From Chrysophaeum taylorii (taxonomy: Eukaryota > Sar > Pelagophyceae > Pelagomonadales > Pelagomonadaceae), in contig JAQMWT010000456.1 of the NCBI GenBank assembly GCA_029834535.1, forward strand, positions 62,001-126,000: a stretch of 64,000 nt of DNA, given 5' to 3'. Position 1 is the stretch's first letter. Each line of letters starts with the position of its first letter. Below, piece after piece: positions 45,855-53,547 of this stretch. The notes under the pieces are model-generated. The model worked only from the letters and a program-made list of their open reading frames with translations, had not been told where the DNA came from and searched no databases. The translations under genes and the position numbers were made by a program.

Positions 45855-46128
45855 CCTTATAAAAACAGCCTCCCGACGCGACGTCATCATCGTCACATTG
45901 ATGAAGCCTCGCCTATAAAGTTGGAGGAAGTAAGTTATACATCTCTCAAAACATTTAGTAGAGTAATATAAGAACGCGATCGAAAATGAAGTCCCCTGCC
46001 CCTTCCACATCCTTCTTTTCGTCCTTCTTCCTCGCAACTACTAACTGTGAAAGAACGTCGAGTAGTCAATCCAATTGGCTGCCGCCGACTAAAGTAGTAG
46101 TCTCTGTGTACAAAAAGCAGAAAAAGAA
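45855..46128 (+). promoter_or_regulatory. Upstream region of the ThDP-like gene with TATA-like boxes
   Basis: TTATAAAA at ~45857-45864 and CTATAAAG at 45913-45920 lie 210-270 bp before the ATG at 46129. The left edge is the Copia 2 target site, so the recent insertion sits about 280 bp upstream of this gene and may affect it. No transcript evidence. Confidence 0.3.
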
Positions 46129-48036
46129 ATGATTCGGGCGTGGCGACGGGCGGTGTCGAGCTTGGCGGGTCGCGTGAAACAAGGCGTGGAGCGGATCGAG
46201 GTGGACCAGGAGGGGAAGCGCGTGTTCCAGTTCGAGGCGATGGCGGGCGTGGATCTGGAGACGTACGCTTCGAATTGTGCCGCGACGGCTGATTGGGTGA
46301 GGGAAAGCATGGAAGAAGGCGCGATGGTGTACGTAGGGTTCGAGGCGTTTTACGACCGGCGGTTCGAGGCGGTGGCAGCTCTGGCGGCCAAGTACGAGTC
46401 TCCTTTGGCGTTTTCGACTTTGGTGAAGAAAACGAGGGAGTATTTGCGCGCGAGGGAGCGGTTCGAGGCGATGGAGACCAAAGACTGCTGGAATCGTTCC
46501 GTGATCCATCTCGGGGCTTCCCACGTCGTCGACAAGCTGTTGTTTAAGGAAGATAAGGAAGGACACTTGCAGCGGGCCTGGGCGAACGGAAAGTTGACGT
46601 TGGTGAGTCCCGAGCTCGTAGTTTCTTCGGAAGAAAACTTGGTGTATCGGGCCGGGCTGTCGCGCGTCATCGAGCACCTCGGAGCAGGAGGCGAAGAAAT
46701 GGTGGCGTTAGACCGTCCACCGCCTCGCGTCGATTATAAAGCCCTGGACGTGGAGATCGCGGACGCGAAACGAAGGGTGGAAGCCTCGACTTCAATAGAA
46801 GAAGCGTTCGCCGAAGTGTTTCGGACGGTCGCGTTTTACGTGGAGCGAAATTCCCTCGATAGTCCGTGCTGGTGGGATTCTGGGTTCGAAACGTGGCTCC
46901 TGTACGAGAACGTGGCGAAAATTCTCGCCGAGGACGGGGCGGCGGTCCCGTGGACGCGAGCTGGACTCGTCGTGGCGCGAAACTCCGCTATAGGAGACTC
47001 GATTCACGCGTTTTATTCTAGTCCCGCGAACACGTTTCCAATCGTCGTCACCGGAGACACGGCCTGCCTCCTCGCAGGCGGAGCGTCGATGGTCGACATA
47101 CACGCGAGCAAGCGGTTCGGCGCGGTCGTCGTATTGAACAACAAGGGCATGGCCATCGAGGACGCGATCTCGCACAGAACGCTCGAAGGGCACCAGTTTT
47201 CGTACGAATTCAGCAAGCGCAACATCCGATCCCTCGCAGAGCTCAAGGGCGCTTTAACGCACGACTTTCTCGATAGTTTGAGAGATTACTGCTGGGGCGT
47301 GTCGTCGAAAAAGGCGAAAGCAGTGGTCTTGAACGTCGATCTGCGCGCGATCCGAGGCGACACCGACCAGCGGCGGCGTAACCTGGACGAGGATTTTAGC
47401 GCGAGATTCGCAGCCCTCGAAGCGCCGAGGACCGACTTAGAAAAGCTCGTCGAGGCGATGTACGACGTCAACGGATCTTCCGAGCCCGTGAAGATCCAAG
47501 GCTGCTCCGCGATCGAGTTTATGGAGATATTTTCGCAGCTCACCATGATCGCCCGGGACAAGTTGATATTTATCGCCGAACCCACGGACCTCCTCGGGAC
47601 TCGAACCCTCGTCCCAGCGCTGGCTAAATCCCGGCGCGCCTCGCCCGACGCCCGAGCCAACAACACCAACTCCTCCTTCGCCGTTTTTGTGAGCAACGCG
47701 GCATTTGGCATGGACGGCCTCAGCAATCTCGTGTCGACGCACCTCGAATACGGAACTATCAAGCTCGTGCATTTAATATACGACGCGGCGGATCGCGTTT
47801 CGCACTACGCGAGCATAGGTCAAGTTCACCGCAATTTTGGCGTCAAGCTCCCCAACATTATCCCGGCCATCTACCTCCAGCACCAGGCCTACGAGGGTCA
47901 GATCCTCTTTCTCGACGCGACCGACCGCACCGCCCCCGACGCCCTCCGCGCCGCCTTGCTCGCTGACGAGGTCAAGTGTATCTTGGTGGACATGGGAGCC
48001 CCCAACCTAACAAACTTTTTAGCTGACTCGATGTAG
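46129..48036 (+). CDS. Putative thiamine-diphosphate-binding enzyme-like protein
   Basis: A single 635-codon frame from ATG 46129 (context AAAGAAATGA) to TAG 48034-48036, without introns. Near residues 285-345 it reads RNSAIGDSIHAFYSSPANTF, PIVVTGDTACLLAGGASMVD and FGAVVVLNNKGMAIEDA. This has the spacing of the ThDP/Mg2+ motif: GD at 309-310, 26 residues, NN at 337-338, against the canonical GDG-x(25-30)-NN. The size also fits ThDP enzymes of the pyruvate decarboxylase/acetolactate synthase superfamily. The canonical third glycine is a threonine, and I cannot see a clear pyrimidine domain with its catalytic Glu in the N-terminal half, so it may be diverged or non-catalytic. Reaction and location are not assignable. 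It is convergent with the next gene, with an 18-bp overlap of 3' ends. Confidence 0.55.
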   Translation: MIRAWRRAVSSLAGRVKQGVERIEVDQEGKRVFQFEAMAGVDLETYASNCAATADWVRESMEEGAMVYVGFEAFYDRRFEAVAALAAKYESPLAFSTLVKKTREYLRARERFEAMETKDCWNRSVIHLGASHVVDKLLFKEDKEGHLQRAWANGKLTLVSPELVVSSEENLVYRAGLSRVIEHLGAGGEEMVALDRPPPRVDYKALDVEIADAKRRVEASTSIEEAFAEVFRTVAFYVERNSLDSPCWWDSGFETWLLYENVAKILAEDGAAVPWTRAGLVVARNSAIGDSIHAFYSSPANTFPIVVTGDTACLLAGGASMVDIHASKRFGAVVVLNNKGMAIEDAISHRTLEGHQFSYEFSKRNIRSLAELKGALTHDFLDSLRDYCWGVSSKKAKAVVLNVDLRAIRGDTDQRRRNLDEDFSARFAALEAPRTDLEKLVEAMYDVNGSSEPVKIQGCSAIEFMEIFSQLTMIARDKLIFIAEPTDLLGTRTLVPALAKSRRASPDARANNTNSSFAVFVSNAAFGMDGLSNLVSTHLEYGTIKLVHLIYDAADRVSHYASIGQVHRNFGVKLPNIIPAIYLQHQAYEGQILFLDATDRTAPDALRAALLADEVKCILVDMGAPNLTNFLADSM

Positions 48037-48690
48037 TAACCCGACCGAATGTTGTGGCCTGGCATACGCGCAGCAGACGACCTTTGGTGGTGGAAAAAAC
48101 GTCGAAATCCGCAGCGCTCTCTCGATCATGTCGTCCACGCCGTCGACGACGACGAGCTCGCGACGACGCCGCCGCCGCCCCTTGTGCTTCAAACCCGCGG
48201 CGGGCGTCCCGCAGGCCCATCGATACCCGACGAGGGCGTCGAGGGTCGTCGCCTTGCTGTCGAAAAAACGGAGGTAGGCGGCGCGCGCCATCTCGAGTCG
48301 GCGGCGCCGACGCGTCGCGTCCGCCGCCGCGAGCGCGGCGTCGGCGGCCGCGTCGGCCTCGCGCGCCTCGGCCACCGTCTCGGACACGAAGCGCGCCAAC
48401 TTCTGGTTCGCTTCCTCCTCGTTCCACCGGAGCCGGTCCACGCCCCAGAACCGATCAGACCGCGCGCACTGTTCGGCTTCGGCCTTTCCCATTCTCTGCC
48501 GTTCGACGGCCGGCGCCACCACTCGGGGGGGGTCCTCCGCAAAGTAACGGTAGTAGTAAAACGCTTCGGGCTCCGAAGGACACGCCTCCTCCAACACCTC
48601 GGAGGAGGAGGAGGAGGAGGAGAACACCAACACGTTCCGCGACGCGTGCGCGTCAAAGGTGTCGCGCCGGCTGAACCGCCGACCCATCAT
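48019..48690 (-). CDS. Unrecognised basic/helical protein, 223 residues
   Basis: Minus-strand frame from ATG 48690 (MMGRRFSRRDTFDAH) to a stop at 48019-48021, overlapping the 3' end of the ThDP-like gene by 18 bp. It has a Ser run (SSSSSSSSEVLEEACPSEPE), then FYYYRYFAEDPP, a long Ala/Arg/Glu-rich helix at about residues 88-140 (FVSETVAEAREADAAADAAL), and a basic patch GRRRRRREL. No known domain is recognised. The segment DRFWGVDRLRWNEEEANQKL looks like a structured conserved core. Coding is likely from length, a proper ATG and dense gene context; the function is unknown. Confidence 0.5.
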   Translation of the reverse strand: MMGRRFSRRDTFDAHASRNVLVFSSSSSSSEVLEEACPSEPEAFYYYRYFAEDPPRVVAPAVERQRMGKAEAEQCARSDRFWGVDRLRWNEEEANQKLARFVSETVAEAREADAAADAALAAADATRRRRRLEMARAAYLRFFDSKATTLDALVGYRWACGTPAAGLKHKGRRRRRRELVVVDGVDDMIERALRISTFFPPPKVVCCAYARPQHSVGLLHRVS

Positions 48691-48746
48691 ACTACTTGGT
48701 GTGTGTGTGTATCTATCCGTCCGTTATGTTCTTCTTCTTCTTATTA

Positions 48747-49268
48747 TTATCTCGAGAGGATGACGGGGGCGTTGTCGTTGATGCAGGTCCTCGCCGTCTT
48801 GACGAGGATGTGGCGCCTCGCCGAGACGGTATTGCCTCGGTTGTCGGCGAGTCTTATCGTGGCTGTCTTGCGGTGTTCGTTTGGCCGATCCTTCAGCGAC
48901 AGTTTTTCGCCCGCCCGGTACCGGAGGCTACGGAGCATCTGCTGCCAGCGCGCGCTCGTCGCGGAGCCCTGGAGTAGGGCAACTGCACCGTCGCGCCCAA
49001 AGACGGCTTGAATCTCCCGAGATGATTCCACGAAGAGTCTGTCGTCGCTGGGGTCAATCACGATCACTTCCGCGAAGTTTATGGTCCCGTTGACGGTGAC
49101 GTGCGGCACCAGCGAGACCCACTGGTTCCGGTACTCGCGAAAGGCGTAGGGCCGCGGGGAGTAGTAGTAGTACACCGTCGTGCCATTCGTCCCATTGATC
49201 GAGACTCCCAACGACGACGACGACGACGACGTCCATAATAATAATAAGACGAGTAGTATGATCATCAT
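48747..49268 (-). CDS. Small secreted protein with a cadherin-like repeat domain
   Basis: 173 codons from ATG 49268 to a stop at 48747. The N-terminus MMIILLVLLLLWTSSSSSS is a clear signal peptide. The body has VTVNGTINFAEVIVIDPSDD, LLQGSATSARWQQMLRSLRY and RKTATIRLADNRGNTVSA. This is the pattern of cadherin-like/CHDL repeats from large bacterial and algal surface proteins: a TGTATxAQWQxALRSVxY helix followed by RTIxFxVNDG-type strands. Here there is a single module instead of a long array. Three N-G-T sequons suggest glycosylation. A surface or extracellular matrix role is inference. It could also be the fragment of a longer gene, but the signal peptide and stop frame it well. Confidence 0.6.
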   Translation of the reverse strand: MMIILLVLLLLWTSSSSSSLGVSINGTNGTTVYYYYSPRPYAFREYRNQWVSLVPHVTVNGTINFAEVIVIDPSDDRLFVESSREIQAVFGRDGAVALLQGSATSARWQQMLRSLRYRAGEKLSLKDRPNEHRKTATIRLADNRGNTVSARRHILVKTARTCINDNAPVILSR

Positions 49269-49338
49269 AGAGTAGGCCCTAGCTAGCTAGCTACCTACCG
49301 GATAACTAATATCTTGAAAATAAATAAATAAATAAAAA

Positions 49339-49734
49339 ATGGTTCGTCAATCCGAACAACAGCAGCAAGCGAAGAAGCGGTGCCTCTGGTGCCTCTGTGG
49401 TCGAGGCCTCCTCCAGGATCGGACCTCCCTGAGCACCGTCTCGCAGTCGACCGCGCAGTCCACGCGTTCGGTCGAAACCCCGAGCCCAATCGATTCAGCC
49501 AAGTCGCTCTCGCCCGTGACGCCACCAGAGCCCCTAGAAGCCCCGCAGTGTTCGTGGTCCCAACTCGAAGACAAGTTCACGCCACCAAAGCTGTGGCGCC
49601 GCGAGAAACAATCTGACCTCGAACTTCCGGACGTCGGCGGAATCCTCCTTTTACCCTGCGAAATCTCGCCCGGCCAACTCAGGCCTATCAAACTCTTTCC
49701 CCACCGACACAAACAATCCTTCTCCTCCAGCTGA
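49339..49734 (+). CDS. Short Ser/Pro-rich protein, possibly tail-anchored through another frame
   Basis: 131 codons from ATG 49339 (AAAAAATGG) to TGA 49732-49734. It is Ser/Thr/Pro-rich with an N-terminal cysteine cluster KKRCLWCLCGRG that could be lipidated or metal-binding. In the next frame, starting just before this stop, the + strand reads LQLTVGLAVFLVVVVFKAER and then SGIVDHEALEQPST and a stop at about 49826-49828: a good single transmembrane helix with a basic stop-transfer flank. Either a short intron or frameshift joins the two, or the helix is chance. A longer frame on the other strand (49347-49910) looks like an antisense shadow. Function unknown. Confidence 0.4.
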   Translation: MVRQSEQQQQAKKRCLWCLCGRGLLQDRTSLSTVSQSTAQSTRSVETPSPIDSAKSLSPVTPPEPLEAPQCSWSQLEDKFTPPKLWRREKQSDLELPDVGGILLLPCEISPGQLRPIKLFPHRHKQSFSSS

Positions 49735-50181
49735 CGGTCGGACTCGCGGTGTTCCTGGTGGTGGTGGTTTTCAAGGCAGAAAGAAGATCCGGTATTGTGG
49801 ATCATGAGGCGCTTGAGCAGCCCTCGACATAATTTTACATACAAACACTTCGTGCGCCGACACTGTTTGTAAATGTCGACTGCTAAGAGGGGGGTGTGTG
49901 TGGGGAGCATGAAGGATGGGGGTGGGTTTGTGGGGTATGAGAGATGTGCCTGACGGGCGGAGATAAATAAGTACGCGGGACCTAGTCGTCGGGGTCATCG
50001 CCGAGGCGTGGGGCGGGCGAAGAGAGGACCAAGGGCCCCCGCCTCGGTAGGTCGTACGCATGCTGCCGCCGGACGTATGTGCGACGAAGGGTGACGTCCT
50101 GCTGGGATCGGGCGGCCTGGGTGGGGTTCCCCGAGGCGGCGGCGACATGGGTGGTGAGGGCAGAGCGAGCCCGGGCTGTCT
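49735..50181. other. Intergenic with a copy of the ~50-bp dispersed sequence
   Basis: About 450 bp before the MFS gene. It holds the possible transmembrane frame to ~49828 and, at 49918-49975 in reverse orientation, a relative of the 51-bp sequence in the tandem units. Nothing else is seen. Confidence 0.5.
49918..49975 (-). repeat. Diverged copy of the 51-bp dispersed sequence
   Basis: GGGTGGGTTTGTGGGGTATG continuing through GTGCCTGACGGGCGGAGATA to AGTACGC is the reverse complement of the 51 bp at 6529-6579, with a few substitutions and a short AATA-type insertion. No clear flanking direct repeats here. It lies upstream of the MFS gene. Confidence 0.7.
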
Positions 50182-50403
50182 GTGATGGGGGTTTGGGTTG
50201 TGGTCCTCCCCTCTCGTCGTGAAAAAAAACACCTTATATTGTATGGTGTTGAGGCTGGAGAGCGAGGCGACACAATCAGAGATCGAGGCCGCTGTTGTGC
50301 GCGTGGTTGGGCGAGTGCCGAGGGTCGTGGTTGTAGAGGGTGGGTTTCTGATTTTGACCGAGGAGCAGAGCGTGTGGGCCGCCTTGACGCTGAGCGATTT
50401 GGC

Positions 50404-51717
50404 ATGCAGCATAACCTGTTCGTGATTCTGTGCTACTACCCGGCGCTGACCGTGTCCACGAGTCTGGCCGTGTCGGGTCCTCTGGCGGCGTACATCTTGC
50501 TGATCACGGGGTCGACGGGTCGCGTCGGGCTCGCCGTCGGAGCTCAAGGGCTCTGCAACTTGTTGTCGGCGGGACCGGCGTCGGTGCTGGGAGATAAGGC
50601 GTCGTCGCGTCTCGTGGTCGTGAGAGGTGCTGTGGTCTTGGGAGTTGTTGGGCTTTCGACGATCGTCGGGAGCGTATTGGCGGGGCGCGGATTTTGGTTC
50701 TTGGTCTTAGGGTGTGCGCTATTCGGTTTTTTTATGGGCGGACACGCGGCGTCGGTCGAGGCTGTTTTTGGCGACGCGCTCTCCGGAGCTTCGGCCGAGC
50801 GGCGGTCCCAGCTGTACGCGCGCAAGAGCTCGCTCCGCGTCCTCGGAAACACGGTCGGTCCGCTCTGCACTGCTATCGTATTCTGGCGGTTAGGAGACCA
50901 CTGGCGCGAGGCGGACCTCCGGCTCGCGTTAGTCTTGGGCGCGAGCCTCTTCTGCGTGCCGGCGGCCCTGGCGTGCTCCTTGAGGACCCCCGAAGACGAC
51001 GTTGTTGTTATTTTTCGCGGCGGGTCGGGAGGCGGAAACCGACGCGTTCCGGCGACGATCGTGTGCGCCGACGTCATCTCGATGCTCGGTAGCGGCTGCA
51101 CGATAAAATACTTTCCGCTTTTTTTCTGGAAAGTCTGCCATCTCTCGCCCGTCGCCGTCAATCTTGTCGCCGCCGCGGGGCCTCTGGGGATAGCGGTAGC
51201 CTCGAATCTCGCGCACCGCGTCTCGGTGCGGCTCGGCCGGGTAGAGACGGCGCTCGCGACCAAAGCGTGCGGAATTTGTCTTCTGGTCGCGATGGCGTAC
51301 CTTCGAGACGAAAGGTGGCTTGTTCCGGTTTACCTTCTCCGCACCTGGCTCATGAATTGTTCCACGGGCCTTACCAGAAGCCTGCTGAACGAGAACGTGG
51401 ATTCCAAGACGCGCGCTCGCTGGAACGCCGCGGAGTCCGTCAACTTTTTTTCGTGGAGTGGCTCGGCGATATTGGGCGGTTACATGATCGAGCGGAGGGG
51501 CTACGGTTTCACCTTTATTGTCACCGCAGCCCTCCAGGCCCTCTCCGCGATGACCCTTTCCACCCTCCTCTTCGTAAAAAAGAGTGCTCTTGTTTCCGCC
51601 GAGCTCGCCACGCCACTCCTCGAAAGGCCCCTTCCTCTCGAAGAAGAAGAAGAAGGAGGAGGAGAAGTATTACCCTCCGACTCTTCTTCTTCTTCTTCTT
51701 CTTCTTCTTCGAAGTAA
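50404..51717 (+). CDS. Major facilitator superfamily transporter
   Basis: The frame runs to TAA 51715-51717. It is open back to an ATG at 50182, but the first ~74 residues upstream of 50404 are Arg/Gly-rich with no membrane character, so I start at MQHNLFVILCYYPALTVSTS (437 residues). About 11-12 hydrophobic helices follow, in two halves around an Arg/Gly-rich loop (VIFRGGSGGGNRRVPATIVC). After an early helix comes LGDKASSRLVVVRGA, a variant of the loop 2-3 motif GxxxDRxGRR. LLNENVDSKTRARWNAAESV, FFSWSGSAILGGYMIERRGY and YLLRTWLMNCSTGLTRSLLN match a eukaryotic MFS subgroup seen in protists. The tail is acidic then poly-Ser. The substrate cannot be assigned. Convergent with POLA2, with only 5 bp between stops. 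Confidence 0.75.
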   Translation: MQHNLFVILCYYPALTVSTSLAVSGPLAAYILLITGSTGRVGLAVGAQGLCNLLSAGPASVLGDKASSRLVVVRGAVVLGVVGLSTIVGSVLAGRGFWFLVLGCALFGFFMGGHAASVEAVFGDALSGASAERRSQLYARKSSLRVLGNTVGPLCTAIVFWRLGDHWREADLRLALVLGASLFCVPAALACSLRTPEDDVVVIFRGGSGGGNRRVPATIVCADVISMLGSGCTIKYFPLFFWKVCHLSPVAVNLVAAAGPLGIAVASNLAHRVSVRLGRVETALATKACGICLLVAMAYLRDERWLVPVYLLRTWLMNCSTGLTRSLLNENVDSKTRARWNAAESVNFFSWSGSAILGGYMIERRGYGFTFIVTAALQALSAMTLSTLLFVKKSALVSAELATPLLERPLPLEEEEEGGGEVLPSDSSSSSSSSSSK

Positions 51718-51722
51718 GGATC

Positions 51723-53117
51723 TCAAATCCGCACGATGTCGACTCGCGTCCTCTCCGGGACCTTGTGGAGAACAGCCTCCTCCTCCTCCTCAGAAGGAGA
51801 AGAAGAAAGTGTCGTGAGGGGATGGATCGTGAGCTGGGCGAAGGCGCCGCCGTAGGCGCCCTTGGCGAGGGGACCCGGGTTGACGACGACCACGTGGTCG
51901 ACGGGCGTCGCGAATACGGCAAGTTTCGAGGGAACGAGGAGCACGTCGAGGGGCGGCATCCGGAGGGAGTCGAGACGGCCGAGGTCGAGGGGCATCGAAA
52001 CAGCAGGCACGAGCGGGTAAAAGCTGCGCTGCGCCAGCAAGTGACCTGCCAACCGAGGAACGCGCGGGGCGTCGCCCATTCCTTTCGACTTTTCCTCGGA
52101 CGCCAAATCGAAGAGGACGTCGGTCGCCACCCCGACCACAATTTCGTTGATCCGGAAGACGGCAGGATTCGACACGCATGCGACGTGCGCCGGCAGGTCG
52201 AGGGTCCCAACGCGCAAATCCTGGTCCCACGTCGCAAATTTTGGATCCTTCCTATCAGAAAGCGGAGGCTGCGGGAAGACCGAGTGGGCGATCGCGTCGG
52301 TAGGAGAGGGAACTAAAACAATCTTCGTCGGAGGTGAGTCCGCGAGGCGCCACGCTACCTTGACGGCGAAGAGCGTGAAGGGATCGACGAAGTCATCCCC
52401 GATTTTGAGCGGCAAAGGGTGTTTCTCGTCGACGAACGGCCCGCACAGCACCAGAACGTCCGGCGCCTGGGTCGAGACCGCCTCGAGGAGGTCGTTCAGC
52501 GGCAAAAAATCCAGATTGTCGTTCGTGGTGTAAGGCCCCGCCGCACACCACACTGCGAGCGGCTTGTGGTTTTGCATGGACGCGTACCTTCGCGCCTCGC
52601 TCGCGTTCGACCGCGGCGCTCGAGCCGTCGGCGCGACCATTTCCTCGACGCGCAACACTCCCTCCTCCATGCTCCCGCGCGCCCGCACGACCTGCCCCGG
52701 AAAGCAACTCCACGCCCCGACCCCCGACATATCCAGCCTTACCCTCGCCTCGCCCGTGTCCATTATCAGCGACTCTTTGTTCAGCTTGCCCGTCAGCCCC
52801 TCGCACGCGATCATGCCCTCCTCCTCCTCGAGCCGCGCCCCGAGCGCCGAGCACCTTGCGCTCGGCGGCGCGAACATGTACCGGTACGCTTCCACCTCCG
52901 CGACCCTTTCGAACTCGAACCGCGAACTCCCGCTCCGCGTCCCGAGGTCTTCCCACAGCGCGCGCTTCTCGAGGTGCACGTTCAAGCCCTCGCACGCCCG
53001 TCGCCCGCAATTCTTACGATTCGCGTACCTTTCCTTCTCTTCCTTCTCGCTCATTTCACCGCCCGCAAAGTTCACCTTCAAGTTCACCTTCTTCGCCTTC
53101 TTGGCGGCGGGCTGCAT
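51723..53117 (-). CDS. POLA2: DNA polymerase alpha subunit B
   Basis: Minus-strand frame to TGA at 51723-51725. I start at ATG 53117 (MQPAAKKAKKVNLKVNFAGG), because the frame extends further only to a TTG. Signatures of the B-subunit phosphoesterase/OB family appear in order: MIACEGLTGKLNKESLIMD and VGAWSCFPGQVVRARGS (OB fold), VWCAAGPYTTNDNLDFLPLN, DVLVLCGPFVDEKHPL, VPSPTDAIAHSVFPQPP, SNPAVFRINEIVVGVATDVL, RLAGHLLAQRSFYPLVP and VDHVVVVNPGPLAKGAYGG. The subunit tethers primase to Pol alpha and is catalytically inactive. At 464 residues it is shorter than the human protein (~600); the N-terminal helical domain that binds partners seems reduced. PAAKKAKKVNLK near the start is a likely nuclear signal. 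Confidence 0.9.
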   Translation of the reverse strand: MQPAAKKAKKVNLKVNFAGGEMSEKEEKERYANRKNCGRRACEGLNVHLEKRALWEDLGTRSGSSRFEFERVAEVEAYRYMFAPPSARCSALGARLEEEEGMIACEGLTGKLNKESLIMDTGEARVRLDMSGVGAWSCFPGQVVRARGSMEEGVLRVEEMVAPTARAPRSNASEARRYASMQNHKPLAVWCAAGPYTTNDNLDFLPLNDLLEAVSTQAPDVLVLCGPFVDEKHPLPLKIGDDFVDPFTLFAVKVAWRLADSPPTKIVLVPSPTDAIAHSVFPQPPLSDRKDPKFATWDQDLRVGTLDLPAHVACVSNPAVFRINEIVVGVATDVLFDLASEEKSKGMGDAPRVPRLAGHLLAQRSFYPLVPAVSMPLDLGRLDSLRMPPLDVLLVPSKLAVFATPVDHVVVVNPGPLAKGAYGGAFAQLTIHPLTTLSSSPSEEEEEAVLHKVPERTRVDIVRI

Positions 53118-53547
53118 GCTTTTTTCAAACGCCCCGGCCCTGGCCTGACGACGGTTGTTGATCTCACAACAATTAAGAGAAAGAAACAAGAAACCGCGCG
53201 CCTAGATGATAAATAAATAAGGGTTTCTTTCTTTCTTTCTTTCGCGGATTGTTGAGGTTATTATTAAACACCTTTTGTTGTCTCGCTTATTTTCACAACC
53301 GAGTCGCAGCGGACCGTCTTCTGGAGAAATAAATAGATAGTCCCTTTCTTCACCCCCCTGTCTGGCGCCCAATCTAATCACGACATCAAATATTGTGCTG
53401 CTGTTGTTGTTGTTGTTGGTGTTGAAATTGCGAAGAAAAGAATGGTGTGTCCCCCATTAAATAAAATAAAATAAAATAAAATAAAATAAAATAAAATCCT
53501 CGAAGAAAGGAGAAGAAGAGAAGGGCGTCGAAAAAAAAAGAAGCAGA
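53118..53547. other. Intergenic with microsatellites
   Basis: About 430 bp between POLA2 and the callose synthase 3' end. It contains (TTTC)n at ~53223-53243, a GTT run at ~53401-53420 and (AAATA)n at ~53457-53497. No gene is seen. Confidence 0.7.
53457..53497. repeat. (AAATA)n microsatellite
   Basis: About eight AAATA units, shortly downstream of the callose synthase stop, where it could serve the 3' UTR. Confidence 0.9.

Noticed and set aside
48049-49011. 320-codon + frame across two minus-strand genes
   Set aside because: It spans the opposite strand of both the 223-residue gene and the secreted cadherin-like gene, is low-complexity and Arg/Gly-rich, and has no domain.
49347-49910. 187-codon minus-strand frame opposite the Ser/Pro-rich gene
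   Set aside because: Cys/Arg/Ser-rich without motif. The + strand frame has a better start context and a linked transmembrane frame.
50182-50403. N-terminal extension of the MFS frame
   Set aside because: Arg/Gly-rich with no membrane character, and overlapped by other frames. The start at 50404 begins directly with transporter-like sequence, though an upstream exon is possible.
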